Below are positions 18,452-26,037 of a stretch of DNA of 64,000 nucleotides, piece by piece. The DNA comes from an uncultured Lachnospiraceae bacterium (GTDB lineage Bacteria > Bacillota > Clostridia > Lachnospirales > Lachnospiraceae). The stretch spans positions 62,001-126,000 of the forward strand of contig UQLY01000005.1 of assembly GCA_900542015.1 (NCBI GenBank). The letters run 5' to 3'. The number at the start of each line of letters is the position of its first letter. The first letter of the stretch is position 1. The position numbers and the translations under genes were made by a program. A model generated the notes under the pieces. It searched no databases. It saw nothing but the letters and a program-made list of their open reading frames with translations, and was not told where the DNA came from.

Positions 18452-19888
18452 ATGAAAAAACGAACCATGATGCAGCTTTTTGAGTGGTACCTGCCGGCGG
18501 ATTGCGCCCATTGGAAGCGCATAAGCGCACAAGCGTGCCGGCTTGCACAGGATGGAGTGAATATGGTATGGCTGCCGCCTGCCTATAAAGGCGCATCGGG
18601 AAAAAATGACGTGGGATACGGCGTATATGATGTATACGATTTGGGAGAATTTGATCAAAAAGGAAGCGTTCCCACCAAATATGGGACAAAGGAAGAATAT
18701 CTTCAGGCAATTGCCGATTTGCAGAAGGAAGGGATAGAGGTCCTCGGAGATATTGTGCTGAATCACAGAATGGGCGCTGACGAAAAGGAGAGCGTGGACG
18801 CCGTAGAAGTCAGTACGTTTGATCGCTTGAGAGAAGTTTCGGGGATGCACAGGATCGAGGCGTGGACGAAGTTTACTTATCCTGCAAGAAACGGAGCCTA
18901 TTCTTCTTTTCAATGGAACGCTTCCCATTTTGACGGCGTGGACTGGGACGATCTGGCGAAAAGAAAAGGCGTTTTCCGGTTTAAGGATAAACAGTGGGAC
19001 CGGGGCGTGGATTCGGAACATGTCAATTATGATTATCTCATGGGCGCTGACCTGGATCTGGATAATGAAGAGGTAAAGGCGGAGCTTGACCGATTCGGTA
19101 AATGGTATCTGGATACGACGAAAGCGGACGGTTTCCGGCTGGATGCGGTAAAGCATATGAACGCATCGTTTTACCGGGACTGGATCAAGTCCATGCGCGC
19201 CTACCGCGGAAAGGAATTGTTTGCGGTGGGAGAATACTGGAGCCCGGACTGTAACCGGTTAAAATCTTACATAGCGGCGACCGAAGGCGTCATGAGCCTT
19301 TTTGACGTTCCTTTACATTTTAAATTTTATCAGATTTCCCACGGGAACGCGTCCTTTGATATGTCAAAATTGTTTGAAGGGACGCTGACAGGCGAGGATT
19401 CCTGGCATGCCGTTACCTTTGTGGATAACCATGATACCCAGCCGGGACAGGCGCTGGAGACTTTTGTCATGGATTGGTTTAAGCCCATCGCATATGCGAT
19501 TATTCTTTTGCAGGAAAAAGGAATCCCCTGCGTCTTTTACGGGGACTATTACGGGATTCCCCACAACGGGATCGCTCCGGTCAAACATCTGCCGCAGCTG
19601 ATGCGGCTTCGTACCAGTCATGCAAACGGAGCCGAACATGATTATTACGATCACGGCGATATCGTGGGCTTTACCAGGGAAGGCGAGGGAAAAACGGACG
19701 GGCTGGCTCTTCTTGTCAGCGACGGACCGGGAGGCAGCAAAAAAATGTACGCCGGAGCGGCGCACGCAGGGCAGATTTATGCGGACGCTTTAGGCAATTG
19801 CCCGGAGGAAGTCGTCATTGACGGAGAAGGAAACGGTGTATTTTGCGTGAACGGAGGTTCCGTATCCGTATGGATTCCCAAAGGCTGA
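18452..19888 (+). CDS. Cytoplasmic alpha-amylase (GH13)
   Basis: A 478-residue glycoside hydrolase of the AmyA/AmyS type, without a signal peptide, acting on alpha-1,4 glucans or intracellular maltodextrins. All four GH13 regions are intact: region I DIVLNHRMGADE, region II with the nucleophile GFRLDAVKHM, region III with the general acid AVGEYW, region IV FVDNHDTQ. The N-terminus MMQLFEWYLPAD is typical of the cytoplasmic enzymes. It has its own extended -10 promoter and is followed 17 bases later by a small conserved gene. It contrasts with the catalytically dead-looking GH13 protein at 41107-43020. Confidence 0.95.
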   Translation: MKKRTMMQLFEWYLPADCAHWKRISAQACRLAQDGVNMVWLPPAYKGASGKNDVGYGVYDVYDLGEFDQKGSVPTKYGTKEEYLQAIADLQKEGIEVLGDIVLNHRMGADEKESVDAVEVSTFDRLREVSGMHRIEAWTKFTYPARNGAYSSFQWNASHFDGVDWDDLAKRKGVFRFKDKQWDRGVDSEHVNYDYLMGADLDLDNEEVKAELDRFGKWYLDTTKADGFRLDAVKHMNASFYRDWIKSMRAYRGKELFAVGEYWSPDCNRLKSYIAATEGVMSLFDVPLHFKFYQISHGNASFDMSKLFEGTLTGEDSWHAVTFVDNHDTQPGQALETFVMDWFKPIAYAIILLQEKGIPCVFYGDYYGIPHNGIAPVKHLPQLMRLRTSHANGAEHDYYDHGDIVGFTREGEGKTDGLALLVSDGPGGSKKMYAGAAHAGQIYADALGNCPEEVVIDGEGNGVFCVNGGSVSVWIPKG

Positions 19889-19905
19889 GAGAGGAGAAAT
19901 CACAG

Positions 19906-20379
19906 ATGCGTTTTCAGACAATCAACGGATTGCATTTATTTCAATTTGAAGAAGTTACGATAAAAAAACTGGAGGTTGGCGCCGATTCTCTGACCGTCGT
20001 TATGGACGCGCTGATTGTCAAAGGCAATAATCCCAACAATGAAGAATTTGCCGACCGCTATGCGGATACGGCAAATATGCGCTTTTTGAATGCCGGGATT
20101 ACAGAAATTGTAAAAGAAGGCTATAAGTATTATGACGCCGCCGACAGGCTTGTGGAAGAAAAGCCCGACCGCCCGCTTGCGGCAGAGGAGTATGACGGAT
20201 TGTTCAGGCAATGCAGGGACGTGTGGCTGTATGATATCATTGCGGTATCCGAACAGGAAGGCGCTTATGAATATCAGATCGGGATTGACTTAAACGAAGA
20301 CGATACCTATTGGCTGACCGTGCAATGTACGGAGACGATCGTCGAATGGGAAAAATTCAAAAACAGAGTGATGAAATAA
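19906..20379 (+). CDS. Conserved hypothetical protein downstream of amylase
   Basis: A 157-residue acidic soluble protein of no certain function; it resembles a small uncharacterised family found in Lachnospiraceae. There is no signal peptide or membrane helix. The C-terminal half (YEYQIGIDLNEDDTYWLTVQ) looks like a beta-rich domain. ATG 19906 follows GAGAGGAG; an earlier in-frame GTG inside the amylase gene has no RBS. Spacing suggests cotranscription with the amylase gene. Confidence 0.7.
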   Translation: MRFQTINGLHLFQFEEVTIKKLEVGADSLTVVMDALIVKGNNPNNEEFADRYADTANMRFLNAGITEIVKEGYKYYDAADRLVEEKPDRPLAAEEYDGLFRQCRDVWLYDIIAVSEQEGAYEYQIGIDLNEDDTYWLTVQCTETIVEWEKFKNRVMK

Positions 20380-20454
20380 CGGCGATTTTCCTGAAAAAAC
20401 CGGAGAAGGGCACAGGTAAGGCTTGAGAAAAGACTCAAGGTCGGAAAATAATGG

Positions 20455-20483
20455 TTGAAAATGCAAAATCTTTATGATAGAAT
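20455..20483 (+). promoter_or_regulatory. Promoter of secG
   Basis: TTGAAA (20455-20460), a 17-bp spacer and TAGAAT (20478-20483) with an extended TGA at 20475-20477. It lies 31 bases before the secG start. Confidence 0.75.
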
Positions 20484-20513
20484 AAGCATTGTTTGACATT
20501 AGGAGGGTCATAA

Positions 20514-20753
20514 ATGGGTACATTAAGATTAGTATTAACAATTATTTATATAATCGACTGCATATTCCTTGCGGTCGTCGTATTGTTGCAGGAAGGCAAA
20601 TCCGCAGGACTTGGTTCCATCAGCGGCGCAGCCGAAAGCTACTGGGGCAAAAACAAGGGACGTTCCATGGAAGGGAAGCTCGTTACCATTACAAAGGTGG
20701 CGGCGGTTCTGTTTCTGGTCATGTCCGCTGTTTTAAACATCAACAAGTTTTAG
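20514..20753 (+). CDS. secG: Preprotein translocase subunit SecG
   Basis: A 79-residue membrane protein with two helices (residues 3-23 and about 60-76) joined by the conserved loop LLQEGKSAGLGSISG and the following AAESYWGKNKGRSMEG. It is an accessory subunit of the SecYEG channel. AGGAGG precedes ATG 20514. Its position upstream of rnr, smpB and ssrA is conserved across Firmicutes, although here a terminator intervenes. Confidence 0.96.
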   Translation: MGTLRLVLTIIYIIDCIFLAVVVLLQEGKSAGLGSISGAAESYWGKNKGRSMEGKLVTITKVAAVLFLVMSAVLNINKF

Positions 20754-20758
20754 CCGAT

Positions 20759-20788
20759 AAGCACTCTTGCAAAAGAGTGCTTCTTTTA
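20759..20788 (+). terminator. Terminator after secG
   Basis: A perfect 10-bp stem, AAGCACTCTT (20759-20768) and AAGAGTGCTT (20773-20782), with a GCAA tetraloop and CTTTTA following. Because rnr starts only 22 bases later, read-through or a partial attenuator is likely. Confidence 0.85.
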
Positions 20789-20809
20789 TGAATATGAGAA
20801 AATTTGAAT

Positions 20810-22936
20810 ATGAAAAGTTTTGAAGAGAGAAAAAAGGGAATTATAAATTTTATAGAGAGTGAACTATATGTTCCGATGAAGGAAAAGGAACTGGCGGTTA
20901 TGATGCAGGTGGAACCGGAGGAGCGTCCGCTGTTTAAGCGGGCGTTAGAGGAGCTGCTTGCCGAAAACAGACTGCAGATTACCAGAAGGGGCAGATATGT
21001 AAAGCCCGCGGTAAAAATGCTGACGGGTACCTTTATCAGCAACGGAAGGGGCTTCGGTTTTGTGGAAGTAGCGGGTGAAGAGAAGGATTATTATGTCCCC
21101 GAGCATAAAGTCCACGGAGCTTTTCACCAGGACCTGGTACAGATTGTTTTGCTGCCGGGGCAGCAGGGAAGACGGCAGGAGGCTGAGGTCATTCGGATCA
21201 TCAGCCACGGGATCAGGCAAATTGTCGGCACCTTCGACGGCAGCGAAAATTTCGGCTTTGTCATTCCGGACAATAGCAAGGTGGCGCAGGATATTTTTAT
21301 CCACAAGGAACATACAAAGCATGCGGTAAGCGGGCACAAGGTTGTGGCTGAAATTACCGATTACGGAAAAGACGGCAAAAAGCCGGAGGGAAAGATCGTA
21401 GAAATCCTGGGGCATATCAACGACCCGGGCGTGGATATTTTATCCATTATCAAAGGTTTTGAGCTGCCTGTGGAGTTTTCCGGTAAGGTGCTGCGTCAGG
21501 CGGGGCGCGCAGCCACGCCGATATCAGACGGGGACAGAGCCGGCAGAATGGATCTGAGAGCGGTGCAGATGGTTACCATAGACGGCGAGGACGCAAAGGA
21601 TTTAGACGATGCGGTCAGCCTTACGGTTGAAAACGGCATCTATCATCTGGGCGTGCACATTGCGGACGTATCCGATTATGTACAGGAAAATTCCGCTCTG
21701 GACAGGGAAGCGCTCAAAAGAGGCACCAGCGTGTATCTGGCGGACCGGGTCATCCCGATGCTGCCCCATACGCTTTCCAACGGCATCTGTTCGCTGAATG
21801 CAGGAGAGGACAGGCTTGCTCTAAGCTGCCTGATGGATATCGATGAAAAGGGAAATGTCGTCGATTATAAAATCGCGGAAACCGTGATCTGCGTGGACAG
21901 GCGTATGACCTATACGGCTGTGGCGGCGATGCTGGAGGATGAGGACGAAAAGCTGAAAAACGAATACCGGGAGATTTACCCGATGCTTCAGGAGATGGCA
22001 AAGTTAGCGGGAATCCTGCGGAAGAAACGGAAGGCGAGAGGTTCCGTAGATTTTGATTTCCAGGAAAGTAAGATCATTTTGGATTCCGAAGGAAAGCCGG
22101 TTGATATTAAGCCTTATGACAGAAATGTGGCGACGAAGCTGATTGAAGACTTTATGCTGATTGCTAACGAGACGGTGGCGGGACATTTTTACTGGCTGGA
22201 GCTCCCCTTTGTCTATCGTACCCATGAAGCGCCCGATCCGGAAAAGATCAGGAAGCTGGAACTGTTGATTCGGGGCTTCGGTTATTATCTGAGAGCGCAA
22301 AAGGATGAAATCCATCCCAAGGAACTGCAAAAGCTTCTTTGTAAGATCGAGGGTACGGAGGAGGAGAACCTGATCAGCCGCCTGACGCTACGCAGTATGA
22401 AGCAGGCGCGTTATACGCCGGATTGCACGGGACATTTCGGGCTGGCGGCTCCCTATTACTGTCATTTTACCTCGCCCATCAGGAGATATCCGGATTTGCA
22501 GATTCATCGGATTATCAAGGAATATTTAAGAGGCGGGATGGACGCAGAGCGGATTTCCCACTATCGGGATATCCTGACCGGCGTGTGTAAGCAGTGTTCC
22601 GATCTGGAGCGGCGTGCCGACGAGGCGGAGCGGGAGACCGTAAAATGCAAGAAGGCGCAGTATATGAGCGGCAAGATCGGCGAGACTTATACCGGCGTGA
22701 TTTCCGGCGTCACCGGCTGGGGCATTTATGTGGAGCTTCCCAACACGGTCGAGGGGCTTGTGCATATTTCCAAAATACCGGACGATTTTTATATCTATGA
22801 CGAGGCGGCATATGAGATTTACGGAAAGACTACCGGCAGGACCTTCAAGCTGGGACAGACGGTGGAGGTTGTCGTCCATGACGTGGATTTTATAACCAAT
22901 ACGGTTGATTTTCTGCTTGCCGGAGACGATAAATAA
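20810..22936 (+). CDS. rnr: Ribonuclease R
   Basis: A 708-residue 3'-5' exoribonuclease of the RNB family that degrades structured RNA and works with SmpB-tmRNA. In order: an N-terminal helix-turn-helix-like region (residues 1-65), two cold-shock-like OB folds, the RNB domain with EDAKDLDDAVSL and the conserved TSPIRRYPDLQIHRII, and a C-terminal S1 domain (GETYTGVISGVTGWGIYVEL). ATG 20810 was chosen; a TTG two codons upstream is possible. The ribosome binding site is weak. The long Lys-rich tail of E. coli RNase R is absent. Confidence 0.96.
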   Translation: MKSFEERKKGIINFIESELYVPMKEKELAVMMQVEPEERPLFKRALEELLAENRLQITRRGRYVKPAVKMLTGTFISNGRGFGFVEVAGEEKDYYVPEHKVHGAFHQDLVQIVLLPGQQGRRQEAEVIRIISHGIRQIVGTFDGSENFGFVIPDNSKVAQDIFIHKEHTKHAVSGHKVVAEITDYGKDGKKPEGKIVEILGHINDPGVDILSIIKGFELPVEFSGKVLRQAGRAATPISDGDRAGRMDLRAVQMVTIDGEDAKDLDDAVSLTVENGIYHLGVHIADVSDYVQENSALDREALKRGTSVYLADRVIPMLPHTLSNGICSLNAGEDRLALSCLMDIDEKGNVVDYKIAETVICVDRRMTYTAVAAMLEDEDEKLKNEYREIYPMLQEMAKLAGILRKKRKARGSVDFDFQESKIILDSEGKPVDIKPYDRNVATKLIEDFMLIANETVAGHFYWLELPFVYRTHEAPDPEKIRKLELLIRGFGYYLRAQKDEIHPKELQKLLCKIEGTEEENLISRLTLRSMKQARYTPDCTGHFGLAAPYYCHFTSPIRRYPDLQIHRIIKEYLRGGMDAERISHYRDILTGVCKQCSDLERRADEAERETVKCKKAQYMSGKIGETYTGVISGVTGWGIYVELPNTVEGLVHISKIPDDFYIYDEAAYEIYGKTTGRTFKLGQTVEVVVHDVDFITNTVDFLLAGDDK

Positions 22937-22975
22937 AGCGGACGGACGCTGTCTGCGGATAAGGGAGGTGCGGAA

Positions 22976-23440
22976 ATGGCAAAAGAGGCAATGAAACTGG
23001 TCGCCAATAACAAAAAGGCATATCACGATTACTTTATAGATGAAAAATACGAGGCGGGAATCGAGCTTCACGGAACGGAAGTCAAATCGCTGCGTATGGG
23101 CAAATGCAGCATTAAGGAATCCTTTGTGCGGATTGAAAACGGAGAGGCGTTTGTTTACGGAATGAATATCAGTCCCTACGAGAAAGGCAATATTTTTAAT
23201 AAAGACCCGCTCCGCATCCGGAAGCTTTTGCTCCATAAGGCGGAGATTCACAAGCTCGCCGGGAAAATGGCGGAAAAAGGCTATACCCTCGTGCCCCTTT
23301 CGGTCTATTTCAAAGACGGAAGGGCAAAGGTGGAGATCGGTCTGGCAAGAGGTAAAAAACTGTACGATAAGAGAGAAGACATCGCCAAAAAGGATATGCG
23401 TAGAGAACATGAAAGAGAGTTTAAGATCCGCAATCTGTAG
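22976..23440 (+). CDS. smpB: SsrA-binding protein SmpB
   Basis: A 154-residue OB-fold protein that binds tmRNA and delivers it to stalled ribosomes. Family motifs: NKKAYHDYFIDEKYEAGIEL, GTEVKSLRMGKCSIKESF and the basic tail RREHEREFKIRNL. AGGGAGG lies upstream of ATG 22976. The tmRNA gene begins 87 bases downstream, a natural functional pair. Confidence 0.97.
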   Translation: MAKEAMKLVANNKKAYHDYFIDEKYEAGIELHGTEVKSLRMGKCSIKESFVRIENGEAFVYGMNISPYEKGNIFNKDPLRIRKLLLHKAEIHKLAGKMAEKGYTLVPLSVYFKDGRAKVEIGLARGKKLYDKREDIAKKDMRREHEREFKIRNL

Positions 23441-23527
23441 CTTATAGCAATCTGTAACTTACGGCGAATAGGAGTTGACGGATTGAACAAATCCGCATAA
23501 AATAAAGGTAACAAAACAATTGAATAA

Positions 23528-23863
23528 GGGGTAGTAAAGGTTTCGACAGGGGTTCTGCAGCTGGAGAAGCTATCCGTAGCAAAACGTTAAATTGCAAAAC
23601 TAAAAATAAACGCTGAAGATAATTTAGCATACGCTGCCTAATGGCAGCTGTCTGACTTAGGGCACCTGCACCTTAAGAACCAGGCATCGACGATGCAGGA
23701 AACGACATGACTTAAGCTTTGCGGTCATGGGCGTATCATGAAGCTACCAAAATCAGAAGGGTGTCGGTTCCCGTCTGACGGAGGGAATGTCAAATAACTG
23801 ACTATGATAGTAGAAGGACAGGGAATGGGCTTTTGGACACGGGTTCGACTCCCGTCTACTCCA
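23528..23863 (+). ncRNA. ssrA: tmRNA (transfer-messenger RNA)
   Basis: The 5' end, GGGGTAGTAAAGGTTTCGAC, and 3' end, GGTTCGACTCCCGTCTACTCC plus A, form the tRNA-like acceptor (GGGGTAG with CTACTCC, one G-U) and T arm. The tag reading frame, starting at GCA 23594, encodes AKLKINAEDNLAYAA and stops at TAA 23639-23641; the AA end is a ClpXP-type degron. The terminal CCA is not encoded: the discriminator A is followed by TTG. About 336 nt, placed just after smpB. Confidence 0.95.
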
Positions 23864-23899
23864 TTGATGTTTTCGGAAGGTAAGGGAAAGAGACGAAAA

Positions 23900-24208
23900 G
23901 TGGATATTCAGGAAATCAAGGAACTATGTGGACAGTCAAAAATAAAATGGTCTGGTCATGCTTCTGCCAGAATGCAGCAAAGAGGAATTAGTCGTGAGGA
24001 TGTAATAAGTTGCATTATGGGTGGCGAGATAATAGAGGAATATCCGGAATATTGGCTGAATCCGGCATGGTTGATTTTTGGTTATTCAAAGAATAATAAA
24101 ATTATTCATGTTGTTGTAGGATTGGATGATTATATTCACATTGTAACTGTTTATATCCCGAATGAAGAGAATTTTGAAACTGACATGAAAACCAGGAAGA
24201 GGTGTTGA
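23900..24208 (+). CDS. DUF4258 domain protein, putative toxin of a TA-like pair
   Basis: A protein of about 102 residues starting at GTG 23900, with an AAGGGAAAG about ten bases upstream. The DUF4258 pattern is visible: KIKWSGHASARMQQRGIS, then GEIIEEYPEYW and a beta-rich C-terminus (IIHVVVGLDDYIHIVTVY). DUF4258 proteins are small RelE-like-fold candidates often paired with a zinc-finger partner, as here. A longer frame beginning inside the tmRNA gene was rejected as the start. The base composition is AT-richer than its surroundings, consistent with acquisition next to ssrA. Toxic activity is inference. Confidence 0.82.
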   Translation: MDIQEIKELCGQSKIKWSGHASARMQQRGISREDVISCIMGGEIIEEYPEYWLNPAWLIFGYSKNNKIIHVVVGLDDYIHIVTVYIPNEENFETDMKTRKRC

Positions 24209-24210
24209 TT

Positions 24211-24435
24211 ATGTGCTTTTACTGCAAAGGCGAAATGAAAGCAAGTACCACAACGCATGTTGTAAATTATAAAGGGTGTTTAATTGTCATTAAAAATGTG
24301 CCTTGTGAAGAATGTACCCAGTGCGGTGAAGTGGAGTATTCCGATGAGGTTATGAGAAGGTTAGAAACTATTGTGAACAATGCCAAGAAATTATTGCAGG
24401 AATTTTCAATTATAGATTATTCAAAGGTCGCATAA
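24211..24435 (+). CDS. YgiT-type zinc-finger protein, putative MqsA-family antitoxin
   Basis: A 74-residue protein with two CxxC knuckles, MCFYCKGEM at the N-terminus and CEECTQCGEVEYSDEVMRRL in the middle, as in the N-terminal domain of MqsA/YgiT antitoxins. It lacks the separate C-terminal helix-turn-helix of full-length MqsA, so autorepression may differ. It begins 2 bases after the DUF4258 gene and has an AGGAAGAGG ribosome binding site. GTG 24202 is an alternative start overlapping the upstream gene. Confidence 0.82.
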   Translation: MCFYCKGEMKASTTTHVVNYKGCLIVIKNVPCEECTQCGEVEYSDEVMRRLETIVNNAKKLLQEFSIIDYSKVA

Positions 24436-24479
24436 GTTTTGTTAAAGATGCAATTGACAAAAGTAGAACTGCCAATTAG

Positions 24480-24495
24480 GTTAGCGATCACTAAC
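24480..24495. promoter_or_regulatory. Dyad GTTAG-N6-CTAAC, copy 1 (candidate metal operator)
   Basis: GTTAG (24480-24484) and CTAAC (24491-24495) separated by six bases, with an extra G on the left (GGTTAG). It recurs at 24526-24541 and at 32385-32400 (before feoAB). It overlaps the terminator-like hairpin of the upstream gene pair. Confidence 0.6.
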
Positions 24496-24514
24496 GACGG
24501 GTGGTCGCTTTCTT
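24483..24514 (+). terminator. Terminator after the DUF4258/zinc-finger pair
   Basis: AGCGATCAC (24483-24491) pairs with GTGGTCGCT (24501-24509), 9 bp with one G-U, followed by TTCTT. It overlaps dyad copy 1, so the same bases may serve two roles. Confidence 0.6.
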
Positions 24515-24525
24515 ATTCCAATACG

Positions 24526-24560
24526 GTTAGTTGACACTAACTAAATGCGGGCGGTAAGAT
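24526..24560 (+). promoter_or_regulatory. Promoter of the HMA gene with embedded dyad copy 2
   Basis: GTTAG-TTGACA-CTAAC at 24526-24541: the six spacer bases are a consensus -35 (TTGACA, 24531-24536), with TAAGAT at 24555-24560 as -10 (18-bp spacer). A repressor bound to the dyad would cover the -35 directly. The arrangement is visible; the regulator is inferred. Confidence 0.68.
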
Positions 24561-24590
24561 AGGCGATTATACAGACAGGAGGATTTTAAG

Positions 24591-24836
24591 ATGATCAAAA
24601 CAACGCTTCAAATTGACGGAATGGCTTGCGGGATGTGTGAATCCCATATTAACGACACGGTACGCCGGACTTTTGCGGTAAAAAAAGTTTCTTCCTCCCA
24701 CAGCAGGGGGATAACGGAAATTATTTCAAAAGAACCCCTCGACGAAGAAAAACTGAAGCAGGCGATCGGCGGGACCGGCTATCAGGTACTGGCGGTAAAA
24801 TCAGAGGAGTATGTAAAAAAAGGACTGTTTGGATAA
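24591..24836 (+). CDS. Heavy-metal-associated (HMA) domain protein
   Basis: An 81-residue soluble protein with one ferredoxin-like HMA fold. The metal motif is DGMACGMCESHI, with Cys at about residues 13 and 16, as in CopZ-type copper chaperones and the N-termini of P-type ATPases. No transporter is adjacent. Two dyads identical in form to the one before feoAB lie upstream, suggesting metal-responsive expression. It converges on the LysR gene, with only 10 bases between the stops. Confidence 0.88.
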   Translation: MIKTTLQIDGMACGMCESHINDTVRRTFAVKKVSSSHSRGITEIISKEPLDEEKLKQAIGGTGYQVLAVKSEEYVKKGLFG

Positions 24837-24846
24837 GGCACGGCGC

Positions 24847-25731
24847 TTACGGAGCGATAAGATCGTCTAAGCGGGCAAGGGATAAAAATTCTCTGACCAC
24901 CGGCGAAGCCGTGTTTTCATTATAAAAAATTCCAAAGGAAGTCAGGGTCTCGGGCGCGAAGGGTATTGCACGGATTGCAGGATCAATGACATTGACCGAC
25001 GGCAGTATTCCGAAACCGTATCCGGCTTTGACCAGTGTCAGGAGCGCATCCTGATTGTCGCAAAAGTAAACGGATTCCGGCGGAAAATGTGACTTCATTT
25101 TGCTTTGCAACTCTACGGTGCCGGACGGAAGAGCATAAGAATTGCAAAGAATGATCCGTTCCGTATACAATTCTTCTTCCCGGATCGAATCCCTATCCGA
25201 ATAAGGATGTCCGGCAGAAATCGCGCAGCAGACGGGAGTCTTGCACAATTCTATATAAGAAATCCCCTCACGGAAGGACACCTCGTCCTGAAAACCAAGC
25301 ATAATATCAATATCTCCCTGAAAAAGCAGATTGAGGATGGCGCGGTGGGGAATAATGCGTAAAAACGGGTGCAGCCCGGGAAAACGCTCCCTGCAGCGCC
25401 TTAAAAGGTCGGCGGAAAGGGCGCAGTGAACAGGATTACAAAATCCCATGATCAGAAACTGTACATCGGACTTGTTGTGAGATTTTAATTTCGATGCGGC
25501 GATGTGCAGATCGTGCATAAAACTTTTTGCGTCCTCATAGAAGCTGATTCCGGCGGGAGTCAGGGATACGCTGCGGGAAGTGCGGCGGAACAGTTTCGTG
25601 TCCAGTTCGCTTTCCAGAGCGTGAATCTGGCGGGAAACAGCCGACTGCGTGATATTCAAAGATTCTGCGGCTCTTGCAAAATTCAGGTTTTCGGCTACGG
25701 CAAGAAAGCTTTCCAATTGTTGCGTATTCAT
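24847..25731 (-). CDS. LysR-family transcriptional regulator
   Basis: A 294-residue regulator with an N-terminal winged helix (MNTQQLESFLAVAENLNFAR, then the recognition helix region ITQSAVSRQIHALE) and a periplasmic-binding-protein-like effector domain (about residues 90-294). The start at 25731 has GGAGGAAC upstream on the minus strand. It is divergent from the ABC exporter operon, with 306 bases between them, a typical geometry for LysR control of the neighbour, but the ligand and target are not identifiable. Confidence 0.93.
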   Translation of the reverse strand: MNTQQLESFLAVAENLNFARAAESLNITQSAVSRQIHALESELDTKLFRRTSRSVSLTPAGISFYEDAKSFMHDLHIAASKLKSHNKSDVQFLIMGFCNPVHCALSADLLRRCRERFPGLHPFLRIIPHRAILNLLFQGDIDIMLGFQDEVSFREGISYIELCKTPVCCAISAGHPYSDRDSIREEELYTERIILCNSYALPSGTVELQSKMKSHFPPESVYFCDNQDALLTLVKAGYGFGILPSVNVIDPAIRAIPFAPETLTSFGIFYNENTASPVVREFLSLARLDDLIAP

Positions 25732-26037
25732 AAATGTTCCTCCGATCATTGCGTTTTTGTCATTGATAATACCATTTTTTCATTTCTCTTTCAAGACGTT
25801 TTGTGTTAAAACAATAGCTGATAGGAAAAATCTATGGAAATAAAAGACTGCCGATATTCTGTCTCCCGCTTTTTGGCGGAGGGATTTTTTTAATGACGCA
25901 AATTAGCACTCGATAAAATGGGGTGCTGACAAACAAAAGGGGCAATAAAACAGCGTCGGTAGAAACACAGCCGCTATAACGGCGCGGAGACGGAAAAAAA
26001 TACGGATAACAGTGAGAATAGAAAGGAGATCGGATCA
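25732..26037. other. 306-bp intergenic region between lysR and the ABC exporter
   Basis: It contains an AT-rich divergent promoter region next to lysR, a terminator-like hairpin on the plus strand (CTCCCGC-TTTTTG-GCGGAG at about 25864-25880, with one bulge, then GGATTTTTTT to 25890) with no gene upstream of it on that strand, and the CIRCE-like element at 25903-25929. A leader attenuator is possible, but no known riboswitch consensus was recognised. Confidence 0.5.
25903..25929. promoter_or_regulatory. CIRCE-like element (HrcA operator)
   Basis: TTAGCACTC (25903-25911), exactly 9 bases, then GGGTGCTGA (25921-25929). The CIRCE consensus is TTAGCACTC-N9-GAGTGCTAA, so the left arm is perfect and the right arm matches 7 of 9. 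It lies 108 bases before the ABC exporter start. Confidence 0.6.

Noticed and set aside
18452..19888. Possibility that the amylase is also a pseudoenzyme
   Set aside because: All four GH13 regions with their catalytic carboxylates are intact.
20422..20439. Hairpin CTTGAG/CTCAAG before secG
   Set aside because: No U tract follows and the stem is only 6 bp; not called a terminator.
20759..20782. CIRCE-like arms GCACTC and GAGTGC after secG
   Set aside because: The spacing is 8, not 9, and the outer arm bases do not match; the perfect 10-bp stem plus T-rich tail is a terminator.
23804..23899. Longer N-terminus of the DUF4258 protein beginning inside the tmRNA gene
   Set aside because: It would overlap the 3' end of ssrA, encodes non-homologous residues, and GTG 23900 gives the family-typical start with an RBS-like sequence.
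24436..24590. Possible attachment-site repeat of the tmRNA 3' end
   Set aside because: No copy of the T-arm/acceptor sequence GGGTTCGACTCCCGTCTAC was seen downstream, and no integrase gene is present.
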